This document shows positions 40,667-49,162 of a DNA stretch of 64,000 nt, one piece after another (position 1 is the first letter of the stretch; every line of letters begins with the position of its first letter). The notes under the pieces were generated by a model. That model was not told the origin of the DNA. It ran no database searches and saw only the letters and a list, made by a program, of their open reading frames with translations. Both the position numbers and the translations under genes were made by a program. This DNA is from Klebsiella michiganensis (GTDB lineage: Bacteria; Pseudomonadota; Gammaproteobacteria; Enterobacterales; Enterobacteriaceae), in NCBI GenBank assembly GCA_000963575.1, contig CP011077.1:744001-808000 (forward strand), given 5' to 3'.

Positions 40667-41551
40667 TCAGTGTGGGGCATTTGAGAATGATGTATTCACC
40701 GGCACATTATTAAGCGACCAGTTCATTACGGCTTGCTCAAGCAGCCTTTCCAGCGTCAGATCCTGCCAGCCGTCCGCTACTTGTTGATTTAAAAAGCGCA
40801 ACGCGTCAACCAGCATTGGGCGGGGATCGCCCTGCGGCAGCGCGGGGGCATGATTCTGCTTCGAAAGCTTGGAACCCTGCTCGTTAAGCGCCAGCGGCAG
40901 ATGAATATAGCCGGGGACGGGCCAGCCAAACTGCCGGTACAGCGAGATTTGCCGCACCGTCGGCTCAATCAAGTCCGCGCCGCGGACTATTTCCGTCACG
41001 CCCTGAAAATGGTCATCCACGACGACAGCAAGATTATAGGCGAACAGGCCGTCGCGGCGGTGAATGATGAAATCTTCTCGCGCCAAAGCCTCATCGGCAT
41101 GTAATTGCCCGCGCAGGCCGTCCTGGAAGCTCAGTACCGGGTTGTTTTGCACCAGACGCATCGCGGCGTTTTGTGGCCCGTTGCCAAGGGTTCTGCAATG
41201 CCCATCGTAGAAACCGCCGATCTGCTGGATACGGCTGCGGGTGCAGGTGCAGTAATAACTCAGCCCCTGCTGCTGTAGCCAGGCCAGCGCGGCGCGATAG
41301 GCATCCTGGCGATGAGATTGCCACAAAACGTCGCCATCCCAGTGCAGGCCGTAGTGTTCAAGCTGCTTGAGGATGGTGTCGGCGGCGCCGGGCACTTCAC
41401 GGGGAGGATCGATATCTTCGATGCGTACCAGCCAGCGGCCCCGTAGAGCGCGAGCCTGAAGGTAGCTGCCGAGAGCGGCAATCAGTGAGCCAAAATGCAG
41501 TTCCCCGGAAGGTGAGGGAGCAAAACGGCCAATGTAGAGTTGAGCTGACAT
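40667..41551 (-). CDS. gluQ: GluQ, glutamyl-Q tRNA(Asp) synthetase
   Basis: 294 residues from MSAQLYIGRFAPSPSGELHFG. It attaches glutamate to queuosine in the tRNA(Asp) anticodon. It is a truncated GlxRS without an anticodon-binding domain: the HIGH-like motif is SGELHFGSL, the zinc cysteines are in YYCTCTRSRIQ and DGHC, and the KMSKS equivalent is GSKLSKQNHA. A longer in-frame start 50 codons upstream would run back into dksA and is rejected. It lies downstream of dksA, separated by a hairpin. Confidence 0.94.
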   Translation of the reverse strand: MSAQLYIGRFAPSPSGELHFGSLIAALGSYLQARALRGRWLVRIEDIDPPREVPGAADTILKQLEHYGLHWDGDVLWQSHRQDAYRAALAWLQQQGLSYYCTCTRSRIQQIGGFYDGHCRTLGNGPQNAAMRLVQNNPVLSFQDGLRGQLHADEALAREDFIIHRRDGLFAYNLAVVVDDHFQGVTEIVRGADLIEPTVRQISLYRQFGWPVPGYIHLPLALNEQGSKLSKQNHAPALPQGDPRPMLVDALRFLNQQVADGWQDLTLERLLEQAVMNWSLNNVPVNTSFSNAPH

Positions 41552-41572
41552 TTTTTGGGTGCAATAAAGTAA

Positions 41573-41597
41573 TATGGCGGGAGAGTCTCCCGCCATA
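41573..41597 (-). terminator. Hairpin between dksA and gluQ
   Basis: TATGGCGGGAG-agt-CTCCCGCCATA is a perfect 11-bp stem with a 3-base loop. On the minus strand it follows dksA and is followed by a mixed A/T tract, not a pure T-run, so partial termination or processing is plausible. Confidence 0.65.
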
Positions 41598-41621
41598 GAG
41601 GTCTGGCATTTCCGAGAGCCG

Positions 41622-42077
41622 TTAGCCGGCCATCTGTTTTTCGCGGATTTCTGCCAACGTTTTGCAGTCGATACACAAATCAGCGGTCGGACGTGCTTCA
41701 AGGCGACGAATGCCGATTTCTACACCGCAGGATTCGCAGTAGCCGAAATCTTCGTCTTCCACTTTCTTGAGCGTTTTTTCGATCTTTTTGATCAGTTTGC
41801 GTTCACGATCGCGGTTACGCAGTTCGAGGCTGAACTCTTCTTCCTGGGCCGCACGGTCAACCGGGTCCGGGAAGTTAGCCGCTTCATCCTGCATGTGCGA
41901 AACGGTGCGATCTACTTCATCCCTGAGCTGATTACGCCATGCTTCAAGAATAAGCTTGAAGTGCGACAGCTGGGCTTCGTTCATGTACTCTTCGCCCGTT
42001 TTCTCCTGGTATGGCTCCACCCCAGCGATGGCGAGAATACTCAGGGACGACGTTTTACGCTTTTGCCCTTCTTGCAT
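41622..42077 (-). CDS. dksA: DksA, RNA polymerase-binding transcription factor
   Basis: 151 residues from MQEGQKRKTSSLSILAIAG, equal to E. coli; a start six codons upstream is in frame but not conserved. With ppGpp it destabilises rRNA promoter complexes by inserting its coiled coil into the secondary channel. The coiled-coil tip FPDPVDRAAQ contains the essential aspartate. The zinc finger is C114-C117 (YCESC) and C135-C138 (LCIDC). Confidence 0.97.
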   Translation of the reverse strand: MQEGQKRKTSSLSILAIAGVEPYQEKTGEEYMNEAQLSHFKLILEAWRNQLRDEVDRTVSHMQDEAANFPDPVDRAAQEEEFSLELRNRDRERKLIKKIEKTLKKVEDEDFGYCESCGVEIGIRRLEARPTADLCIDCKTLAEIREKQMAG

Positions 42078-42268
42078 GTTGCTTCTCCTTAACACGCACT
42101 TATCGGTCCCCTGTCGGGGTAAAATCAGGCCGCTATAAATAGCAGATGCTTTTCAGGTTGGCAATTATATAAACTCCTCTCTTGACAACCGTGTGAAGAA
42201 AAGCTTATTTGCGAAACGACCCGACTATAAAAAAGACAATACGTTATCTGTCCTTAACCAGATGCTGA

Positions 42269-42973
42269 TCATAAATAGACAGGCAACGGCGTAGTTAGAG
42301 TCATCCCCTCGGCAGAAAGTTCTGCTTTCCAGGCGATAATTTCAACCCCACACTGCTGTGCCTCGGTTAACAGCCGCGCATACTTCTCATCAATGTGGCG
42401 AGCTGGCGAGACGCTATTTATAGCAGAATGTAAAACCGCAAACAGTAGCACCGCGCGCTCTCCTTGCTGAACCACATTCATCAATTCTCTTAAATGCTTT
42501 TGGCCGCGCAGGCTAACGGCATCGGGAAAATAACCTTTATCCTGCTCGAGCAACGTGACTGATTTCACTTCAATATAGCAGTTAACCTTGTTACTCGCTT
42601 GTAACATAAAGTCAATTCTGCTGCGTTCTTCACCGTATTTTACCTCGGCCTGAAGGCCGTCATAGCCCGCAAGTTCTGCCGGAGGTGAGGTCGTCAGCAT
42701 CTCCTTGACCAGGGTGTTTGCCCGTAACGTATTGACGCAAATAATCTCATCTTTTTGCGTTTGAGTAAGCTCCCAGGTATGGGGGTATTTGCGCGTTGGG
42801 CTGGCGGACGTGGAGTACCAGACCGTATCACCTGGTGTGGCACAGCCGGTCATTGCGCCAGTATTGGGGCAATGCAGCGTCATGGTGTCGCCTTGGGCGG
42901 TCACCACGTCCGCCAGAAAGCGTTTATAGCGTTTAATCAGCGTGGCGGGCTGCAGCGCGGGTGAAAACTCCAT
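42269..42973 (-). CDS. sfsA: SfsA, sugar fermentation stimulation protein
   Basis: 234 residues, the E. coli length. It is a nucleic-acid-binding, nuclease-like family with an OB-like N-terminus (RYKRFLADV, TLHCPNTGAMTG) and the PD-(D/E)xK-like stretch around SRIDFMLQASNKVNCYIEVKSV. The cellular role is uncertain, despite the name, which comes from maltose fermentation. Its ATG abuts the thpR stop with no gap. Confidence 0.95.
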   Translation of the reverse strand: MEFSPALQPATLIKRYKRFLADVVTAQGDTMTLHCPNTGAMTGCATPGDTVWYSTSASPTRKYPHTWELTQTQKDEIICVNTLRANTLVKEMLTTSPPAELAGYDGLQAEVKYGEERSRIDFMLQASNKVNCYIEVKSVTLLEQDKGYFPDAVSLRGQKHLRELMNVVQQGERAVLLFAVLHSAINSVSPARHIDEKYARLLTEAQQCGVEIIAWKAELSAEGMTLTTPLPVYL

Positions 42974-43513
42974 TTACTCTTCCTTATTAGTCAGCGACCA
43001 GTGTTCCAGCGCCTGATAGCGGGTTCTGCCTTGTTCAAAAAGGGACTCGTACAGTGAAAATTCATTAACCTGAAATTGCCAGCTAAAGCCCGGTGCCGGG
43101 ATTGCCACGGAACGTATTGCATTGCGATATAGCGTCACATGGGGATGAAACGGCTGCGGAGACTGATAGCAGCCGCTGCGTGCGGCCTGGGAGCGTAACA
43201 TATTGGCCAACTGCAGCAGGCCGCGTGGCGCCTGGCGTGGCCCCAGCCACACGACGCTTGAGCGCAACCATTGCCCCGCATCGTCCAGGCGCAGCGTAAA
43301 GCCTGGCTGGCGAATTCTTCCCGCGAGGCGGCACAGGGCCTGGCGTTTTTCGTCGGAGACATCTCCTAAAAACGCCAGCGTGAGGTGCAAATTGGCCGCG
43401 GTTACCGGTCGGCCAGCATCCGCCGGGAACTGGGCTGCGCGCCAGTGAATAATTTGCTGCTGAACCTCGGACGGTAACGTCAGGGCAAAAAACAGGCGTC
43501 GATTTTCGGCCAT
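42974..43513 (-). CDS. thpR: ThpR (LigT), 2'-5' RNA ligase/2'-3'-cyclic phosphodiesterase
   Basis: 179 residues from MAENRRLFFALTLPSE. It has two HxTx catalytic motifs, HLTLAFLG and HPHVTLYRN, the hallmark of the 2H phosphoesterase family. It joins or cleaves 2'-5' RNA linkages in vitro. A longer in-frame extension overlaps the divergent hrpB and is not conserved. It is in the operon with sfsA, divergent from hrpB. Confidence 0.95.
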   Translation of the reverse strand: MAENRRLFFALTLPSEVQQQIIHWRAAQFPADAGRPVTAANLHLTLAFLGDVSDEKRQALCRLAGRIRQPGFTLRLDDAGQWLRSSVVWLGPRQAPRGLLQLANMLRSQAARSGCYQSPQPFHPHVTLYRNAIRSVAIPAPGFSWQFQVNEFSLYESLFEQGRTRYQALEHWSLTNKEE

Positions 43514-43586
43514 GGTTGTCTCTCGGTTATGGTTTGGCAGGATGCTACAATGCGCGACTGCCGATGTTAACCCTTTGGAGCCGTTT

Positions 43587-46022
43587 GTGTCCTCATTACC
43601 GGTTGCGGCCGTACTGCCGGAAGTGCTGAAAGCGCTCGAGTACGCCCCGCAAGTTCTGCTCAATGCCCCTACCGGCGCAGGTAAATCTACCTGGCTCCCG
43701 CTGCAAATCCTTCAGCAAAGCCCGCTGGAAGGCCGCATTCTACTGCTTGAACCTCGTCGCCTTGCCGCCCGCAATGTTGCTCAGCGGCTGGCCGAATTAT
43801 TGGGTGAAAAGCCGGGTGAAACCGTCGGTTACAGGATGCGCGCTGATAGCTGCGTGGGGCCAAATACCCGGCTTGAGGTGGTGACGGAAGGGATTTTAAC
43901 CCGTCTGATCCAACAGGATCCTGAGCTTAACGGTATTGGGCTTGTGATCCTCGATGAGTTTCACGAGCGAAGCCTGCAGGCCGATCTCGCCCTGGCACTG
44001 TTGCTGGACGTGCAGGCCGGACTGCGCGATGACCTTAAGATCCTGATTATGTCTGCGACGCTGGATAATCACCGCCTGCGGCAATGTCTGCCGGATGCGC
44101 CGGTGATTATCTCTGAAGGCCGCGCCTTCCCGGTTGAGCGCCGCTACATGGGGCTGCCGGCGCATCAGCGCTTTGATGAAGCCGTTGCCGCCGCCGTGAC
44201 TGGGCTGCTGCGTGAAGAGTCAGGATCGCTGCTGCTGTTTTTACCGGGTGTGGGTGAAATTCAGCGCGTGCAGGAGCAGCTTAAAGAGCGAGTGGCGAGC
44301 GATGTCCTGCTTTGCCCGCTGTACGGCGCTTTACCCCTGAGCGAGCAGCGGAGAGCAATTCTGCCCGCCGAGGCGGGAACGCGTAAGGTGGTGCTGGCGA
44401 CTAACATTGCTGAGACCAGCTTGACCATTGAAGGCATTCGCCTGGTGGTTGATGCGGCGCAGGAACGCGTGGCTCGTTTTGACGCTCGTACCGGGCTGAC
44501 CCGGCTGGTTACGCAACGCGTGAGCCAGGCATCAATGACCCAGCGCGCAGGACGTGCCGGACGCCTGGAGCCGGGTATTTGCCTGCATCTGATCGCCGCC
44601 GACCAGGCCGAACGCGCGGCGGCACAGAGCGAACCGGAAATATTACAAAGCGATTTATCCGGCCTGCTGCTGGAGCTGTTGCAGTGGGGGTGCCAGGACG
44701 TGCGTCAGCTCACCTGGCTTGATGTGCCGCCGGAGGTAAACCTCGCGGCGGCTCAGCGCCTCCTGCGCCAGTTAGGTGTCGTTGACGAGCAGCAACGCCT
44801 GACGGCAGAAGGGCAAAAAATGGCGCAAATGGGCAACGATCCGCGCCTGGCTTCCATGCTGGTGGCGGCCAAAACCCCGGATGAACAGGCCACTGCCGCG
44901 TGGCTGGCGGCTATCCTTGAGGAGCCTCCCCGCACTCAGGGGGGCGGGGATTTGCGGTCGCTTTTCGACAGCAGAAACGGTAACTGGCGGCAGCGCTCCG
45001 CTCAGTTACTGAAAAGAATGCATGCCCGCGGCGGAGAGCCGGATATCTCGTTAGTCATGCCGCTGCTGGCAAGCGGGTTTGCCGACCGTATCGCCCGGCG
45101 GCGCGGGGCTGAGGGCCGCTATCAGCTAGCCAACGGCATGGGCGCGATGCTGGAGCAGGATGACGCCATGACCCGGCATGAATGGCTGATAGCGCCTCTT
45201 TTGCTGCAGGGCAGCCAGTCGCCGGATGCCCGCATTTTGCTGGCGCTGCCGCTGGATATTGATGAGCTTGTCGCCCACGTCCCGCACTTGCTGACGGAAA
45301 GTGACTCGGTGGAGTGGGATGAAGAGCGGGGATCGCTCAAAGCGTACCGCCGCCGGCAAATTGGCAGACTGGTGGTGAAAACCCAGCTGTTAGCCAAGCC
45401 TTCCGAAGAGGAAATGCAGCGGGCGATTTTAAACGGTATTCGCGAGCGCGGGCTTGGGCTACTTGAGTGGTCCGTGCCGGCTCAGCAACTGCGGTTGCGC
45501 CTGGCCTGCGCCGCGCGCTGGCTGCCGGAGCAGAAATGGCCTGCCGTAGACGATGAGTCCCTGCTGGCAGCGCTCGAAGAATGGCTGCTGCCGGAAATGC
45601 ACGGTGTGCATTCGCTACGTGCGTTGAAAAATATCGATCTTAGCCGGGCGCTTAGCAACTTGCTTGACTGGCCAATGCGTCAACGGCTGGATAGTGCCCT
45701 GCCAACTCATTACACTGTGCCGACCGGAAGCCAGATTGCGATTCGCTACGACAGCGAAAATCCGCCGGTGCTGGCGGTGCGTATCCAGGAAATGTTTGGT
45801 GAAGCACAGACGCCTTGCATCGCCGAGGGGCGCGTTCCGCTGGTGCTTGAGCTATTATCTCCGGCGCAGCGGCCGTTGCAGATCACCCGTGACTTAACGG
45901 CGTTCTGGAACGGTGCCTGGCGTGAAGTGCAGAAAGAGATGAAGGGGCGTTATCCGAAGCACGTCTGGCCGGATGACCCGGCGAATACTGCGCCGACGCG
46001 TCGGACGAAAAAGTATTCCTGA
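43587..46022 (+). CDS. hrpB: HrpB, DEAH-box ATP-dependent helicase
   Basis: 811 residues from the GTG at 43587 (VSSLPVAAVLPE) with TGGAG six bases upstream, matching E. coli. Helicase motifs are Walker A APTGAGKS, the DEAH-type LDEFHERS, SAT (IMSATLD), TNIAETSLTIEG and QRAGRAGRLEPG. The C-terminal HrpB-specific domain ends in KEMKGRYPKHVWPDDPANTAPTRRTKKYS (family block, residues ~783-811). The RNA target is not established. It is followed by a GA palindrome and a strong hairpin. Confidence 0.96.
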   Translation: MSSLPVAAVLPEVLKALEYAPQVLLNAPTGAGKSTWLPLQILQQSPLEGRILLLEPRRLAARNVAQRLAELLGEKPGETVGYRMRADSCVGPNTRLEVVTEGILTRLIQQDPELNGIGLVILDEFHERSLQADLALALLLDVQAGLRDDLKILIMSATLDNHRLRQCLPDAPVIISEGRAFPVERRYMGLPAHQRFDEAVAAAVTGLLREESGSLLLFLPGVGEIQRVQEQLKERVASDVLLCPLYGALPLSEQRRAILPAEAGTRKVVLATNIAETSLTIEGIRLVVDAAQERVARFDARTGLTRLVTQRVSQASMTQRAGRAGRLEPGICLHLIAADQAERAAAQSEPEILQSDLSGLLLELLQWGCQDVRQLTWLDVPPEVNLAAAQRLLRQLGVVDEQQRLTAEGQKMAQMGNDPRLASMLVAAKTPDEQATAAWLAAILEEPPRTQGGGDLRSLFDSRNGNWRQRSAQLLKRMHARGGEPDISLVMPLLASGFADRIARRRGAEGRYQLANGMGAMLEQDDAMTRHEWLIAPLLLQGSQSPDARILLALPLDIDELVAHVPHLLTESDSVEWDEERGSLKAYRRRQIGRLVVKTQLLAKPSEEEMQRAILNGIRERGLGLLEWSVPAQQLRLRLACAARWLPEQKWPAVDDESLLAALEEWLLPEMHGVHSLRALKNIDLSRALSNLLDWPMRQRLDSALPTHYTVPTGSQIAIRYDSENPPVLAVRIQEMFGEAQTPCIAEGRVPLVLELLSPAQRPLQITRDLTAFWNGAWREVQKEMKGRYPKHVWPDDPANTAPTRRTKKYS

Positions 46023-46049
46023 GGGCGCTGGCAAGGCTCCCTCACCCAG

Positions 46050-46118
46050 CCCTCTCCTAACGCGAGAGGGCGCAAACATGAAAAGACATTCTTGATAAGA
46101 ATGTCTGGCTGTTTTTTT
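46050..46118 (+). terminator. GA palindrome plus terminator after hrpB
   Basis: CCCTCTC-ctaacgc-GAGAGGG (46050-46070) is followed by a perfect 10-bp hairpin AGACATTCTT-gat-AAGAATGTCT (46084-46106) and a T-run at 46112-46118. The order, GA palindrome then an A/T-rich hairpin, resembles the composite element, but the sequence is different. Confidence 0.75.
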
Positions 46119-46195
46119 GAGAGATTTCTTCTTTCGCATTGCGCGGAAGAACGGAGAATCGGGCCTTTGCGCCTGAACTTTTGTGGAGAAGATGC

Positions 46196-48742
46196 ATGGC
46201 GGGGAATGACCGCGAGCCTATTGGACGTAAAGGAAAACCAACGCGTCCGGCGAAAGAGAAGGTGAGCCGTCGTCGACTCAAGGAAGAGGAGTATGACGAC
46301 GAGTACGAAGACGATGATTACGAGGACGAGGAATCCATGCCGCCACGTAAGGGAAAAGGTAAAGGGAAAGGCTCGGGCCGCCCGTCGAAAAAACGCCGTT
46401 TCTTCTGGCTTTTAGTGAAGCTGGCGATCATCTTCTTTGTGGTGCTGGTTATTTACGGCGTGTACCTCGATCAGCAGATCCGCAGCCGCATTGACGGCAA
46501 AGTCTGGCAGCTTCCGGCGGCGGTCTATGGCCGCATGGTAAACCTTGAGCCGGATATGCCTTACAGCAAAGCGGAGATGGTGAAGCTGCTGGAAGCGACA
46601 CAGTACCGGCAGGTGTCGAGCATGACGCGTCCGGGCGAGTTCACCGTGCAGGGGAACAACATCGAGCTGATCCGCCGCCCGTTTGACTTCCCGGATGGTA
46701 AAGAAGGGCAGATTCGCGCGCGTCTGGTGTTTGACGGTGGCCATCTGGAATCTATCCAGAACATGGATAACAACCGCAGCTTCGGTATTTTCCGCCTCGA
46801 CCCGCGCCTGATCACCATGCTTTCTTCGCCAAACGGCGAGCAGCGCCTGTTCGTGCCGCGTTCCGGCTTCCCGGATCTGCTGGTGGACACGCTGATTGCT
46901 ACCGAAGACCGCCATTTCTACGAGCATGACGGGATCAGCATTTACTCCATTGGCCGCGCCGTTGTCGCTAACCTGACGGCCGGGCGAGCGGTGCAGGGCG
47001 GCAGTACGCTGACTCAGCAGCTGGTGAAGAACCTCTTCCTGAGCAACCAGCGCACGCTGTGGCGTAAAGCCAATGAAGCCTACATGGCGCTGATCATGGA
47101 TGCCCGCTACGACAAAGATCGCATCCTTGAGCTGTATCTGAACGAGGTGTACCTTGGCCAGAGCGGCGACGATCAGATTCGTGGTTTCCCGTTGGCTAGC
47201 CTCTATTACTTCGGCCGTCCGGTGGAAGAGCTTAGCCTCGACCAGCAGGCACTGCTGGTGGGGATGGTAAAAGGCGCCTCGCTGTATAACCCGTGGCGTA
47301 ATCCTAAGCTGGCGCTTGAACGTCGTAACCTGGTCCTGCGACTGCTGCAGGAACAGAAGGTTATCGATCAGGAGCTGTATGACATGCTGAGTGCGCGTCC
47401 TCTGGGCGTGCAGCCTCGCGGGGGCGTGATTTCTCCTCAGCCTGCCTTTATGCAGATGGTGCGTCAGGAGCTTCAGGACAAGCTGGGCGACAAGGTGAAA
47501 GACCTGTCCGGCGTGAAGATTTTCACCACCTTTGACTCCGTGTCTCAGGATGCGGCAGAAAAAGCGGTGACCGAAGGTGTGCCGGTGCTGCGTGCATCCC
47601 GTAAGCTGAACGATCTGGAAGCGGCTATGGTCATCGTTGACCGCTTTACCGGTGAAGTTCGCGCGGTCGTCGGCGGCGCAGAACCGCAGTTTGCGGGCTT
47701 TAACCGTGCGCTGCAGGCTCGCCGTTCCATTGGCTCGCTGGCAAAACCGGCGACTTATCTCACGGCGTTGAGCCAGCCGGATAAGTTCCGCCTGAACACC
47801 TGGCTTGCTGATGCCCCGATTGGTATCAAACTGTCGAATGGCCAGGTTTGGTCGCCGCAGAACGATAACCATCAATATAGCGGGCAGGTGATGCTGGTGG
47901 ATGCGCTGACGCGCTCGATGAACGTGCCAACCGTAAACCTGGGGATGACGCTGGGCTTGCCGGCCATTACCGATACCTGGACTAAGCTGGGTGTACCAAA
48001 AGACCAGCTTAATCCGGTGCCGGCGATGATTCTGGGGGCGCTGAACCTGACGCCTATCCAGGTTGCGCAGGCGTTCCAGACTATTGCCAGCGGCGGTAAC
48101 CGCGCCACGCTTTCCGCGTTGCGTTCGGTGATTGCTGAAGACGGCACCGTGCTGTATCAGAGCTTCCCACAGGCGGAACAGGCGGTGCCTGCGCAGGCAG
48201 CTTATCTGACGCTGTTTGGTATGCAGCAGGTAGTGGCTCGCGGTACGGGGCGTGCGCTGGGCGGGAAATACCCGAATCTGCATCTGGCCGGGAAAACCGG
48301 GACCACCAACAACAACGTGGATACCTGGTTTGCCGGGGTTGATGGCCGTGAAGTGACCATTACCTGGGTAGGGCGCGATAACAACCAGCCAACCAAGCTG
48401 TACGGTGCCAGCGGCGCAATGTCGCTGTACCAGCGTTATCTGTCAAACCAGTCCCCAATCCCGCTGGATCTGACCCAGCCGGAAGATATCGTGGATATGG
48501 GCGTCAACAGTGCAGGCTACTTTATGTGTAGCGGCGGCGGGGATCGTGTTCTGCCGGTCTGGACGACGAACCCGAGTGCGCTCTGCCAGCAAAGCCAGCA
48601 GGAAGAGCAGTCGGCTAACCCGTTCAGCCAGACGCCAGCAGGCCAGCAGCCGCAGCAACAACCGCAGCAGCAGCAACCCGCTCAGGAACAGAAAAGCGAT
48701 GGCGTTGCAGGCTGGATTAAGGACATGTTCGGCAGTAATTAA
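46196..48742 (+). CDS. mrcB: MrcB, penicillin-binding protein 1B
   Basis: 848 residues from MAGNDREPIGRKGKP, preceded by GGAGA. It is a bifunctional peptidoglycan synthase of the inner membrane. A highly charged cytoplasmic tail (DEYEDDDYEDEE and lysine-rich repeats) leads to one transmembrane helix (about 83-105), a UB2H domain that binds LpoB, the glycosyltransferase domain (catalytic EDRHFYEHDG, GGSTLTQQLVKN), and a transpeptidase with SLAKPATY (SxxK), SMN and KTGTTNN (KTG). A Q/P-rich tail ends in AGWIKDMFGSN. It is slightly longer than E. coli (844). Confidence 0.98.
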   Translation: MAGNDREPIGRKGKPTRPAKEKVSRRRLKEEEYDDEYEDDDYEDEESMPPRKGKGKGKGSGRPSKKRRFFWLLVKLAIIFFVVLVIYGVYLDQQIRSRIDGKVWQLPAAVYGRMVNLEPDMPYSKAEMVKLLEATQYRQVSSMTRPGEFTVQGNNIELIRRPFDFPDGKEGQIRARLVFDGGHLESIQNMDNNRSFGIFRLDPRLITMLSSPNGEQRLFVPRSGFPDLLVDTLIATEDRHFYEHDGISIYSIGRAVVANLTAGRAVQGGSTLTQQLVKNLFLSNQRTLWRKANEAYMALIMDARYDKDRILELYLNEVYLGQSGDDQIRGFPLASLYYFGRPVEELSLDQQALLVGMVKGASLYNPWRNPKLALERRNLVLRLLQEQKVIDQELYDMLSARPLGVQPRGGVISPQPAFMQMVRQELQDKLGDKVKDLSGVKIFTTFDSVSQDAAEKAVTEGVPVLRASRKLNDLEAAMVIVDRFTGEVRAVVGGAEPQFAGFNRALQARRSIGSLAKPATYLTALSQPDKFRLNTWLADAPIGIKLSNGQVWSPQNDNHQYSGQVMLVDALTRSMNVPTVNLGMTLGLPAITDTWTKLGVPKDQLNPVPAMILGALNLTPIQVAQAFQTIASGGNRATLSALRSVIAEDGTVLYQSFPQAEQAVPAQAAYLTLFGMQQVVARGTGRALGGKYPNLHLAGKTGTTNNNVDTWFAGVDGREVTITWVGRDNNQPTKLYGASGAMSLYQRYLSNQSPIPLDLTQPEDIVDMGVNSAGYFMCSGGGDRVLPVWTTNPSALCQQSQQEEQSANPFSQTPAGQQPQQQPQQQQPAQEQKSDGVAGWIKDMFGSN

Positions 48743-48758
48743 GCCTCGCTTCACTCAT

Positions 48759-48954
48759 AAACCTCTCCCTGAGCGGGAGAGGTTTGATGTTGCTGACAAA
48801 GAGGGAAAAAACGTGGTTTTTCTCTCTTTGTGATTATTAGCCGAAAATCAATGAATTGATTTTCCAGTTTTTTAACGAGTCGCCTGGTATTTATTTTTCG
48901 CCAGAGGCTTGTCAGCCGTCTGAGACCTCTCCCTGAGCGGGAGAGGTTTTTTTT
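48759..48954 (+). repeat. Composite multi-hairpin intergenic element, copy 2
   Basis: Left palindrome AAACCTCTCCC-tgagc-GGGAGAGGTTT (48759-48785). The core at 48792-48916 is bounded by a perfect 8-bp inverted pair GCTGACAA/TTGTCAGC. Inside is a 15-bp hairpin with one G-T pair around ACGTGG (48796-48831) and the perfect hairpin GAAAATCAAT-ga-ATTGATTTTC (48843-48864), identical to copy 1. The right palindrome is ACCTCTCCC-tgagc-GGGAGAGGT (48925-48947), followed by a T-run. It lies 16 bases after mrcB and before fhuA. Confidence 0.85.
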
Positions 48955-49107
48955 CGCCTTTTTTACCCGCCAGTGCGCGTTCCTTATCTTAAATTTCACA
49001 CCCGGATAACACCCTATAAACCATCAGGTTATTTCTTATTCTCTTAATCAATCTGAGGGTGTGAGGCGCTTGCTATGCAGTTAGCGTTTCGTCTATTATC
49101 CTGCGGG

Positions 49108-49140
49108 CATAATAATAATTATCGTTTACGTTATCATTTA
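49108..49140 (+). promoter_or_regulatory. Fur-like A/T-rich site upstream of fhuA
   Basis: A run of NATAAT-type hexamers (CATAAT, AATAAT, ATTATC, TTATCA) lies 25-55 bases before the fhuA start. The best 19-base alignment to the Fur consensus matches about 13 positions. Iron-dependent repression is expected for fhuACDB. Confidence 0.6.
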
Positions 49141-49162
49141 CCATTTCACCAGAGAAAATATC

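Noticed and set aside
46412..48283. A 623-codon minus-strand open frame opposite mrcB
   Set aside because: Antisense shadow of a complete, conserved PBP1B gene, with no family features or ribosome-binding site.
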